NCBI GenBank assembly: GCA_937910685.1
Contig: CALEMP010000024.1
Span: forward strand, 1-40,705
DNA: 40,705 bases
Reading direction: 5' to 3'
Origin: an uncultured bacterium
Lineage (GTDB): Bacteria > Planctomycetota > UBA1135 > GCA-002686595
Below, in pieces: positions 1 through 7,099 of the stretch. Numbering within the stretch: the first letter of the stretch is position 1; every line of letters begins with the position of its first letter. Under the pieces are notes generated by a model. It saw only the letters and a list, made by a program, of their open reading frames with translations, had not been told where the DNA came from and searched no databases. Made by a program: the position numbers and the translations under genes.

Positions 1-379
1 ACAGCCAGGAGCTGTTGACCAGGTTTCGCCTGCGTAGGATCTCGGCAATCGGAAACGCATAGAATCCAACGGTGAAGTGCGCCATCCGGTCGTAGTGGTT
101 ACGCTCAAAGCCAAAGGTGTCTGTCACCCAATCAAAAGGCACGAGTTCAAAGGTGTAGTGCCCGCCGATCGTGTGCAGCGCCACCAAGAAAAACATCAGG
201 CCGTAACTGAGAGGGCTGAAATTGTGATGGCGGCCGATGAGCGCGATGGCTCCCACGAGCAGAACAATGGGTAGGTTCTCCACGAACCAGACCGTGCGCT
301 CATGGGGCCCGATTGCGCAAATCGCGAAGAGAATTAGGTAGGTACCAAAGAATAGGATCTGGGAGCGGGTGGCTTTCAT
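1..379 (-). CDS. DUF2238 (YjdF-like) integral membrane protein, partial
   Basis: The 5' part of a reverse-strand gene runs off the left edge after 126 codons. ATG is at 379. Residues 8-24 and 34-49 are hydrophobic helices joined by a short loop, followed by a third near 59-70. The motif HTIGGHY (69-75), then PFDWV (81-85) and ERNHYDRMAHF (92-102), is the conserved core I associate with DUF2238, a family of multi-pass inner-membrane proteins typified by E. coli YjdF. No biochemical function is established for the family. The last visible residues are basic (RRR, 116-118), consistent with a cytoplasmic loop. It is divergent from the gene at 517, with 137 bases between the two starts. I am confident of the family, not of any role. 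Confidence 0.85.
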   Translation of the reverse strand, partial: MKATRSQILFFGTYLILFAICAIGPHERTVWFVENLPIVLLVGAIALIGRHHNFSPLSYGLMFFLVALHTIGGHYTFELVPFDWVTDTFGFERNHYDRMAHFTVGFYAFPIAEILRRRNLVNSSWL

Positions 380-483
380 GGGGGATGTGGAGTTTGATCC
401 GTGCCCCAGTGGTCTGCAAGGGCCGATTTGGGTCGAGTTGAGATGCGAAGGGGCGAGTTCCCCTAGAATCCACTCGGCCCCTC

Positions 484-489
484 TATAAT
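484..489 (+). promoter_or_regulatory. -10 hexamer TATAAT upstream of the 517 gene
   Basis: A perfect TATAAT lies 27 bases before the ATG at 517. No good -35 hexamer is seen at 16-18 bases. An imperfect inverted repeat (GGGCGAG at 451-457 against CTCGGCCC at 473-480) sits just upstream and could be an operator. This is inferred from sequence only. Confidence 0.45.
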
Positions 490-516
490 GGGGTTCGACC
501 CTTTGCCCCATCATTG

Positions 517-2919
517 ATGAAAACCACCTCCACAACAATCTTTCTCGGACTTTGCGCATGGTCTATGACCCTTTCCATCGGCTTGGCCCAGGGATCAGAT
601 GACTGCTCCAGTGCCCAACCGATTGCTGGTGAGGGCACCTGGCCTGCGGACACCACCGGGGCCACGACAGACGGAGCCACCGACGCCTGCGGACAAACCA
701 ACGGTATCTACAACGATGTATGGTTTCTGTGGACTGCAAACACCACTGGCGATTATGTGATCAACACCTGCTTGGCTGCGGACTTCGACACGACCCTCGC
801 GGTTTATTCCAGCACAGGATGCCCGACCCCCAGCCTCATCATTTGCAACGATGACAGTTGTGCTCTCAAGTCGCAGGTGGTCTTGCCCGCGGTGGCGGGG
901 ACGGACTACCTGCTGCGTCTTGGGGGCTGGTCTCCAGCGAACATAGGTACCGCGACCTTAGAAGTCAGCGAGGTCAATGTGCAGACCAATGATGATTGCA
1001 CTGGTGCGATTGCCCTCGGTGGTTATGGGACGTTCAACACCGATACTACAAGTGCCTTGACGGAAGGGCCCGCAAATGCATGCGGACAAAACAGTCAGAT
1101 TCACCACGACCTGTGGTTTGCGTGGACCGCACCCCTTACCGAGGACGCCGAGTTGAGCACATGCTCAGCCAGTTGGGACACGACCGTGGCGGTCTATGAT
1201 GGGTTGACCTGTCCGGTGGGTACGCCGCTTGCTTGCAACGATGACAGCTGCGCGACTCAGACCAGGGTGTCCTTTCCTGCGGTTGCGGGGAACTCATACC
1301 TCCTTCGTATCGGTGGCTGGAACCCTGGTTCGATGGGACCATTGAATTTCGACCTCGGAACCAGCACCAACGTCGGTTGCTCTAGCCCGCCCATCGGACC
1401 GGATGTCATCATTGGGGATTTGCCCGCAGTCCATAACTATGGGGGGCTCTCCGGCGTGGGAGCTTATTCTCTCGCCACGACAGCCTGCAACGTGGGGGAT
1501 TCCACCATGAACTGGAACGGTTCCAATGCCTTGCATCCGGTAATTGGATCGAATCTCTATCGGGTGGAAAATGGCCGCATTGAGCAACTGGGTTTGTCGT
1601 GGCTCAAGCACGGTTTTGCTTCTGCTATCGGAACCTACTGCTGCACTTGCATCAATCCTGGGTCGAATCAAATCATGGGTATCGGCTGTTCGGATCCCTA
1701 TGGGGCCACCACCAACGGTTCCCAACCGAGCCTCGGGCCCCGTTCAGAAATCGATCCGTGGACCGGCGTGTTCCCTTATCCGTTCACCAGTCAAGGCCAA
1801 GGTGGCGACATCTTGTTCAAGCGTTTGCAGGTGGCCAATACCGAATTGGATCCGAGTGCCCATGGGGGCGCGACCTACCTGTTGGAGGGCCAGTATGTGA
1901 CCCCCGATGATTCAATCGCGGGCCATCAGGACAACAATGTCTCATGGGCCCCGGCCAATGTCGGCGGCTTTGTGAATGGTTCCTTTGAGTTATCCGTGGG
2001 AGGCGCGACCCGCCAAATGCAGCCGGCACTCTTCGCATGGCGGGATATGGATCCTTTGGTGCGCATCGAATCCGCCGCAGCGGCCGGGGACGGTATGTTC
2101 CATGTGGCCTCGCGGGCGTACGACAATGGGGACGGCACCTGGCGTTATGAATACGCGGTCTACAACCAGATTTCCGAACGCGCTGCGGGTTCCTTTGCGG
2201 TCCCCGTTCAACCGGGAGCAACTGTGACCCTGGCGGGTTTCAAGGATGTGGATCACCATTCCGGTGAGGTTTGGGACGGAACGGACTGGCCCTACGTGAG
2301 TTCCCCGGACCGAGTTTCGTGGGAGACCCAGGACTACAGCCTTGCGCCCCTTGCAAACGCCATCCGCTGGGGAACCTTGTACAACTTCACCTTGACTGCG
2401 AATGTGGCTCCGGTGGATGGAATGGTCGAGCTGGGCTTGTTTGTGCCTGGCGTCGAGGACGCGCTCTTCATCGATGCTGTGGTCCCGGGCCAATCGGCGT
2501 TGGGTGCGCGGACGTGTTCACCGGCAGCCCCGAATTCCGTGGGCCAGAGGGCCATGACCTTTGCCGTGGGCAGCGAAGTGGTCAGCGACAATGACTTGAC
2601 CCTGATGACCTTTGGCATGGCGCCGAACCAATTCGGCTACTACCTGACCTCTCAGTCGAGAGCATTCATCCCCAATCCAGGAGGGAGCTCGGGCAACCTG
2701 TGTCTTGGTAGTCCCATCGCTCGGTTTGTGGCCCAGGTCCAGAATTCAGGTGCTAGTGGTTCCTTTAGCGCGGCGATTGACCTTACCGCGATCCCTTCGA
2801 CGCCCGTCCATTCGGTTGCTGCTGGCGAGACCTGGCACTTCCAAGTTTGGTATCGCGATTCAGTTCTTGGCATGCCTACATCGAACTTTAGCGACGGGAT
2901 TCAGATTACTTTTAGGTGA
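517..2919 (+). CDS. Secreted protein with two tandem cysteine-rich PPC-like domains, function unknown
   Basis: 800 residues. ATG at 517 gives a typical Sec signal peptide (basic start, hydrophobic 7-22, cleavage near ALAQG at about residue 26). Two homologous segments follow, about 30-155 and 160-285. Each has the order DDC, ACGQ, a D(V/L)WF(L/A)WTA strand, TC, a D-T-T-L/V-AVY strand, then a CNDDSC loop and a YLLR(L/I)GGW strand. The layout resembles bacterial pre-peptidase C-terminal (PPC) beta-sandwich domains. Six cysteines are conserved in each copy, so disulfides are likely and export is supported. The remaining 500 residues are Gly/Ser/Thr-rich, beta-rich and unassigned; no catalytic motif is evident. 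It is probably a cell-surface or matrix protein. The next gene starts 51 bases downstream. Confidence 0.85.
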   Translation: MKTTSTTIFLGLCAWSMTLSIGLAQGSDDCSSAQPIAGEGTWPADTTGATTDGATDACGQTNGIYNDVWFLWTANTTGDYVINTCLAADFDTTLAVYSSTGCPTPSLIICNDDSCALKSQVVLPAVAGTDYLLRLGGWSPANIGTATLEVSEVNVQTNDDCTGAIALGGYGTFNTDTTSALTEGPANACGQNSQIHHDLWFAWTAPLTEDAELSTCSASWDTTVAVYDGLTCPVGTPLACNDDSCATQTRVSFPAVAGNSYLLRIGGWNPGSMGPLNFDLGTSTNVGCSSPPIGPDVIIGDLPAVHNYGGLSGVGAYSLATTACNVGDSTMNWNGSNALHPVIGSNLYRVENGRIEQLGLSWLKHGFASAIGTYCCTCINPGSNQIMGIGCSDPYGATTNGSQPSLGPRSEIDPWTGVFPYPFTSQGQGGDILFKRLQVANTELDPSAHGGATYLLEGQYVTPDDSIAGHQDNNVSWAPANVGGFVNGSFELSVGGATRQMQPALFAWRDMDPLVRIESAAAAGDGMFHVASRAYDNGDGTWRYEYAVYNQISERAAGSFAVPVQPGATVTLAGFKDVDHHSGEVWDGTDWPYVSSPDRVSWETQDYSLAPLANAIRWGTLYNFTLTANVAPVDGMVELGLFVPGVEDALFIDAVVPGQSALGARTCSPAAPNSVGQRAMTFAVGSEVVSDNDLTLMTFGMAPNQFGYYLTSQSRAFIPNPGGSSGNLCLGSPIARFVAQVQNSGASGSFSAAIDLTAIPSTPVHSVAAGETWHFQVWYRDSVLGMPTSNFSDGIQITFR

Positions 2920-2957
2920 GTTCACGCGGGGAAGGGGTCCCCGTTTGCTTCAAGTGC

Positions 2958-2963
2958 TATCAT
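2958..2963 (+). promoter_or_regulatory. -10-like TATCAT, 7 bases before GTG start
   Basis: TATCAT ends 7 bases before the GTG at 2971, so transcription would begin at about the first base of the start codon (leaderless mRNA). No Shine-Dalgarno sequence is seen. One of eight such cases in the window. Confidence 0.4.
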
Positions 2964-2970
2964 TCACCGC

Positions 2971-4065
2971 GTGAAAGTATGCCTCTTGACGAATCAGGAC
3001 CTATCATTGGATCCATTTCCACCTGGCGACTGGCCCTGCGACCCGCGGCCCTTTTGGCCGGAAGCCGAATGGACGGTTGGAACCCTGAAGAACAAGCGCA
3101 CCTCGGTCGCCCAGGTGGAGAAGCTGATTCGCCAGGGCTTTGACCTGTTCTTCAACCTCTGCGACGGAGCCGAGGGGCAATCGACCCCCGGTATCGAGGT
3201 GGTCGAGACCCTTGAGCGCCATGGGGTGCCCTTTACGGGGGCCACATCCGATTACTACGAGCCCACCCGCATGGCCATGAAAGAGGCCTGCGCCCGGGTG
3301 GGGGTTGCGACCCCCGCCTGTGTACTCGCGAGCACGCCCCTTGATGTGGAGCGCGCGGCGGAAGAGCTGACCTTTCCGCTTTTCGTCAAGCACTACAACA
3401 GTTACGCCAGCGTGGACCTGAGCCGTAACTCACGCGTGCTGACCCCATCGGGTTTACGCCGTCAAGCACGCAAGATCATGAAACGTCATGGGGCCGCGTT
3501 GATCGAAGAGTACATCGCTGGCACCGAGTGCGCGGTGCTGGTGGCCGAGAATCCCGAGGATCCTGCACACCCGATCACCTACACCCCGGTGCAATACAAG
3601 TTCCCCAAGGGCGAAAGTTTCAAACACGCCAAGCTCAAGTGGGAGGACTATGACGGCCTAGAGTCTTTTCCAGTGGAGGACCCCCTGTTGGATGCTCGTC
3701 TGCGCAAGGCTTCTGCCGACTTCTTTGTGGCCATAGGCGGCACTAGCTTTGGCCGCTGCGACATCCGCGTGGACGAAAAAGGCACTCCGTATATCCTAGA
3801 GATCAACCCAAACTGCGGCGTGTACTACCCACCAACGGATCCAGGTACGGCCGACATTTGCTTGGCACTGGACCCCGCAGGACATGTGGGATTCACGCGC
3901 AGTCTGGTTGCCGCCGCATTCGCCCGTCATGCCTCAGCCAAAGGTGCGGAACCCAGCAATGTGGTGTCCGCGCCTGTGCCTACTTTTGCCCCCGCCATTG
4001 AGCTGACTCCTGTGGCTCCTCCTGCGGCCACCAACTCTTCACTGCCTCCGCAGGGCCCCCAATAG
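2971..4065 (+). CDS. ATP-grasp ligase, D-Ala-D-Ala ligase-like
   Basis: 364 residues from GTG at 2971. The N-terminal part has an FNLCDGAEG loop (61-69), the central part FVKHYNSYASV (138-148) with a candidate ATP-binding Lys140, then LIEEYI (177-182). The C-terminal metal site is clear: D264 in RCDIRVD and E277/N279 in ILEINPNCG. These are hallmarks of ATP-grasp enzymes of the D-alanine-D-alanine ligase family, which form an acyl phosphate and couple it to an amine. The true substrates cannot be read from sequence; the adjacent genes are not peptidoglycan genes, so a housekeeping Ddl role is doubtful. The last 45 residues (Pro/Ala/Thr-rich) are an extension beyond the catalytic core. No signal peptide, so cytoplasmic. 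Convergent with the sulfatase at 4087-5592; stop codons are 21 bases apart. Confidence 0.85.
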   Translation: MKVCLLTNQDLSLDPFPPGDWPCDPRPFWPEAEWTVGTLKNKRTSVAQVEKLIRQGFDLFFNLCDGAEGQSTPGIEVVETLERHGVPFTGATSDYYEPTRMAMKEACARVGVATPACVLASTPLDVERAAEELTFPLFVKHYNSYASVDLSRNSRVLTPSGLRRQARKIMKRHGAALIEEYIAGTECAVLVAENPEDPAHPITYTPVQYKFPKGESFKHAKLKWEDYDGLESFPVEDPLLDARLRKASADFFVAIGGTSFGRCDIRVDEKGTPYILEINPNCGVYYPPTDPGTADICLALDPAGHVGFTRSLVAAAFARHASAKGAEPSNVVSAPVPTFAPAIELTPVAPPAATNSSLPPQGPQ

Positions 4066-4086
4066 GTTCGTGGGCCTGGCGTCGTA

Positions 4087-5592
4087 CTAGCGGGCTCCGC
4101 GCACGCCGCCCTCGGCGTTCACCAGTCGCTGGAGGTGGGTGGCCATCTTGGCCGCGCGTTCGGGGTTCTTGGCGGCCAGATTCGTTTGCTCGCTGGGGTC
4201 AGTGCGCAGGTCATAGAGTTGCGGCTTGCCATTCTTGCCCCGCGGGGGGATGAACTTCCACTGGTGATCCCGGAGGGCCTGGCCGCGGGATTCTTCGATC
4301 AGGATCGTGGTGCCGATGGGGTCCTTGCCTAGGAGCGCGGGCATCACATTGCGGCTGTCGATACCTTGGGTCTTGTCGAGCTCGATGTTGACCAAGGCCG
4401 CAAAGCTCGCCAAGAAATCGATCTGGTTGATCATAGCTGCGGAAGATCCGGGCTTGACCTTGGCGGGCCAGCGCAGGATTAGGGGCACTCGAGTCCCGCC
4501 CTCATAGATTTGATACTTGCCGCCGCGATAAATGCCCGAGGCGTCATGCCCGCGATCCACTTCCTTTGTGGATGTGGGCACCGTGGTGCCGTCTTGATAG
4601 CCATCATCGTAGACCGGCCCATTGTCGCTGGTGAAAATCACGATGGTGTTCTCAGCAAGTCCCTCGGCCTCGAGGGCTTCAAGAATTGAGCCCACTGCCG
4701 CGTCCAACTGCACCATGGCATCCCCGCGAAAACTCAGGCTGGACTTGCCCCGGTAGCGAGGATGGGGCGCGCGGGGAACATGGATGTCCTGGGACGAAAA
4801 GAACAGGAAAAATGGCTGGTCTTTGGTTTGGCGCTTGAGAAACGCCTCGGTTTGGGTGACGAATTCATCCGCCATGGTTTCGTCATTCCAAAGAGCTGCC
4901 TTACCACCCCACTGAAAACCGATGCGACCGATACCGTTGATCACTGAATTGTTGTGGCCGTGGGTGATGCCGTAGTAGCTCATGGCCTCGGGAGTCTTCT
5001 TTCCGTTTGGATAGACTGTTCCTGTGAATCCATCAGGTTTCTTGCCCACATAAAGAGGATCCTCTGGATCCAAGTTGACCACCGTGTGATTTTCCACATA
5101 GACGCAGGGAACCCGGTCGTTCGTGGAGGGCAAGAGGAATGAATAACCAAAGCCCACTTCCAGCGGGCCCGGTGCGACCTTCCCGTTCCAATCCATAGGC
5201 GTCCCCTTGTCGCCAAGGCCCAGGTGCCACTTACCGACGATCCCCGTGGTATAGCCCGCCGCCTGGAACATCTGGGGCAAGGTGTACATGTGCGGCATGA
5301 TCGTCAGGGGCGCATCCGGGCGCAGAACGCGAATGCCATGGCGGAAGCCGTGGATCCCCGTTAGCAGGGAGAATCGCGAAGGCGTGCAGGTAGAAGCAGA
5401 ACAGTGACCATCGGTGAAGCGCAGGCCTTCCGCTGCCAAGCGATCGATGTTCGGGGTGGGAATCAACTCGGAGCCATAGACACCAACATCCCCATAGCCC
5501 ACATCGTCCCCATAGATTAGGACCACATTGGGTTGCTGGGCGGCGGCGGAGGCGGCGGCGGTGAGAAAGAGGATGAGGGGCAAGATCTGCAT
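4087..5592 (-). CDS. Secreted formylglycine-dependent sulfatase (arylsulfatase A-like)
   Basis: 501 residues with an N-terminal signal peptide (MQILPLILFLTAAASAAAQ). Residues 21-34 carry the N-terminal metal ligands (Y-G-D29-D30-V-G-Y-G-D). The maturation motif is C69-T-P-S-R73, where Cys is converted to formylglycine, followed by FSLLTG. Further landmarks are GKWHLG near 121-126, the second metal-site strand IVIFTSDNGP in the middle of the protein, and a C-terminal LYDLRTDPSEQTNLA block shared by sulfatases of this subfamily. Length is normal for the family. It is expected to hydrolyse sulfate esters on sugars outside the cytoplasm; the substrate is unknown. The start is fixed by the signal peptide and by a TAGACT hexamer 6 bases upstream. 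Confidence 0.93.
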   Translation of the reverse strand: MQILPLILFLTAAASAAAQQPNVVLIYGDDVGYGDVGVYGSELIPTPNIDRLAAEGLRFTDGHCSASTCTPSRFSLLTGIHGFRHGIRVLRPDAPLTIMPHMYTLPQMFQAAGYTTGIVGKWHLGLGDKGTPMDWNGKVAPGPLEVGFGYSFLLPSTNDRVPCVYVENHTVVNLDPEDPLYVGKKPDGFTGTVYPNGKKTPEAMSYYGITHGHNNSVINGIGRIGFQWGGKAALWNDETMADEFVTQTEAFLKRQTKDQPFFLFFSSQDIHVPRAPHPRYRGKSSLSFRGDAMVQLDAAVGSILEALEAEGLAENTIVIFTSDNGPVYDDGYQDGTTVPTSTKEVDRGHDASGIYRGGKYQIYEGGTRVPLILRWPAKVKPGSSAAMINQIDFLASFAALVNIELDKTQGIDSRNVMPALLGKDPIGTTILIEESRGQALRDHQWKFIPPRGKNGKPQLYDLRTDPSEQTNLAAKNPERAAKMATHLQRLVNAEGGVRGAR

Positions 5593-5598
5593 GAAGGG

Positions 5599-5604
5599 AG
5601 TCTA
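5599..5604 (-). promoter_or_regulatory. -10-like TAGACT, 6 bases before the sulfatase ATG
   Basis: Read on the reverse strand, TAGACT (5604-5599) ends 6 bases before ATG at 5592. TTGAGG at 5628-5623 is a plausible -35 with an 18-base spacer. The predicted transcript is leaderless. Confidence 0.5.
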
Positions 5605-5649
5605 GCGTTCCCGCAGTCCCGGCCTCAACGGGCTGGCTCTGCTGGAGGC

Positions 5650-5716
5650 TTCCCCTTGGGGGAATCTGCATACAGTTCAGGGCGAGGGGCTATTCTGAGT
5701 TGCCCCTTGAGGGGCA
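5650..5716. repeat. Two similar perfect hairpins, CCCC-TTG(A)-GGGG type
   Basis: The first is TTCCCC-TTG-GGGGAA at 5650-5664 (6-bp stem). The second is TGCCCC-TTGA-GGGGCA at 5701-5716 (6-bp stem, 7 bp if the loop closes to TG). They share the core CCCCTTG and start 51 bases apart. They could be a pair of protein-binding sites or RNA hairpins; no U-tract follows. Confidence 0.4.
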
Positions 5717-5769
5717 GGGGTACTCGGTGGCGGAAAACGAGATCGGAACCGTCCTCTCACTTGCCCTGT

Positions 5770-5934
5770 ATGTTGTCTTTGGACTTCATGCCCCCGCTGA
5801 TCCCCATCGAGGTCTTTCCTGATGAACGAGGCCTTTCCGTGGCGGAAGGTATTCTGTTGGTGCATGAGGCCAAGGGATGCAGCAGTAAGTTCACGTACGG
5901 CAAGACCACCTTCACTTCAAAGGACAGGACGTAG
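5770..5934 (+). CDS. Doubtful small open frame, 54 codons
   Basis: ATG at 5770 opens a frame ending TAG at 5932-5934. Its third positions are GC-biased like those of the real genes, and the product begins MLSLDFMPPLIPIEVF, which is plausible for a protein. There is no Shine-Dalgarno sequence and I recognise no family. The opposite strand is also open over the same interval, so the frame could be chance or a gene remnant. Confidence 0.18.
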   Translation: MLSLDFMPPLIPIEVFPDERGLSVAEGILLVHEAKGCSSKFTYGKTTFTSKDRT

Positions 5935-6123
5935 CCCCGCTTGAATCGGCGCGTGAGCGGTCGAGGAACCCATGTCCGAATCGCAGCTTGGCCAGATACT
6001 GGTGATCTTTCCGCAGTGACACCGTGCCAAGTGCGCGGCCGGGCAGACCCTCGCCAGGGGTGAATTGGATCGCCGGGAGAAAGAGTTGGTAGGGTACACT
6101 GGGCCCAAGAACCCAAAGGCAAG

Positions 6124-6160
6124 CCTACCCTAGGCGTCCTACCCTTCTTCGCAAAGCGAA
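6124..6160 (+). promoter_or_regulatory. Candidate operator of the sialate operon
   Basis: CCTACCCT occurs at 6124-6131 and again at 6138-6145 (14-base period), with an inverted GGTAGG at 6088-6093. A perfect palindrome TTCGC-AAA-GCGAA follows at 6148-6160, ending 2 bases before the aldolase ATG. E. coli NanR also uses short direct repeats, but the sequence here differs. A regulator role is inference. Confidence 0.3.
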
Positions 6161-6162
6161 CC

Positions 6163-7098
6163 ATGACCGAACCTCTCTTGAATGGCCTGATCGCCGCGAC
6201 CTACACACCCATGGCCGCGGATGGCTCCTTGTTGCTCGACGGCATTGAAGCCATGACCGATCAATTGCTCGGGGAAGGGGTTGCGGGTTTCTATGTGTGC
6301 GGGAGCACCGGTGAAGGGGTTTCCCTGAGCACTTCAGAGCGCAAGGCGGTGACCGCAGCCTTTGTCAAATCGAGTGCTGGTCGCGGGCCCGTGGTGGTGC
6401 AGGTGGGGCACAACAGCCTGGCCGAGGCCTGCGATTTGGCGCGTCATGCACAAGAGGTGGGGGCCACGGCGGTCTCTGCTGCGGCGACCTCGTATTTCAA
6501 GGTGGACTCCACCGCCATGCTGGTTCAGTGCATGGGGCAGATCGCTGGGGCGGCTCCCGACTTGCCCTTTTACTACTATCACATCCCTCTCTTCACGGGA
6601 GTCGACGTGGACCTGTTGGAATTCTTGGGTCGCGCGGGGGAAGCCATCCCTAACTTTGCCGGGGTCAAGTACACAACTCCGCGCATCGATGAGTTCCAGG
6701 CCTGTTGCGAGCTGGAAAAGGGCCGTTATGAAATGCTCTGGGGCACCGACGAAATGCTGCTGCCCGCCTGGTCCATGGGCATTCACGGCGCAGTGGGCAG
6801 CACCTATAACCTGGCTGCTCCGCTCTACACGCGCTTGATTCAAGCCGCTGAAGCCGGGGATCTAGCAGAGGCCAAACGCCTTCAAATGCTGTCGATTGAC
6901 ATGATTCGCACCATCGGGCAGTTCCCCTTCCACCCGGCCATGAAGCGCGTCATGGGGTCGATTGGGATCGAATGCGGACCTTGCCGCTTGCCCCAGCGGC
7001 AGCTCACGGATCAGGAGTCCAAGAAGCTGCTCGGCGACCTGGAGCGCATGGGTTTCTATGACTGGGCACGCTCACCTGTGACCCAACCGGGGGTTTGA
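6163..7098 (+). CDS. nanA: N-acetylneuraminate lyase (DapA/NanA family aldolase)
   Basis: 311 residues, a complete (beta/alpha)8 aldolase of the DapA/NanA superfamily. The pyruvate carboxylate loop is GSTGEG (47-52), the catalytic Tyr lies in YYYH (137-140), and the Schiff-base Lys is K169 in FAGVKYT. The GTDE at 194-197 fits the sialic acid lyase branch. It would cleave Neu5Ac to N-acetylmannosamine and pyruvate in the cytoplasm. The function is supported by its neighbours: a mutarotase-symporter fusion one base downstream and an AGE epimerase after that. A dihydrodipicolinate synthase role is less likely in this context. ATG at 6163 is the first in frame. No clear Shine-Dalgarno sequence or -10 box is placed next to it. 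Confidence 0.88.
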   Translation: MTEPLLNGLIAATYTPMAADGSLLLDGIEAMTDQLLGEGVAGFYVCGSTGEGVSLSTSERKAVTAAFVKSSAGRGPVVVQVGHNSLAEACDLARHAQEVGATAVSAAATSYFKVDSTAMLVQCMGQIAGAAPDLPFYYYHIPLFTGVDVDLLEFLGRAGEAIPNFAGVKYTTPRIDEFQACCELEKGRYEMLWGTDEMLLPAWSMGIHGAVGSTYNLAAPLYTRLIQAAEAGDLAEAKRLQMLSIDMIRTIGQFPFHPAMKRVMGSIGIECGPCRLPQRQLTDQESKKLLGDLERMGFYDWARSPVTQPGV

Positions 7099-7099
7099 A

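Larger units (their letters stand above)
5593..6162. other. 570-base intergenic region between divergent sulfatase and sialate operon
   Basis: I find no confidently coding sequence here. It holds the sulfatase promoter (5599-5628), two similar hairpins (5650-5664 and 5701-5716), one weak 54-codon reading frame (5770-5934), and repeats next to the aldolase start (6124-6160). The stretch 5940-6120 shows nothing I can interpret. Confidence 0.6.

Noticed and set aside
5757..6164. A 135-codon reverse-strand frame upstream of nanA
   Set aside because: It overlaps the nanA start codon, is rich in Arg, Ser and Pro without family resemblance, and has no ribosome site.
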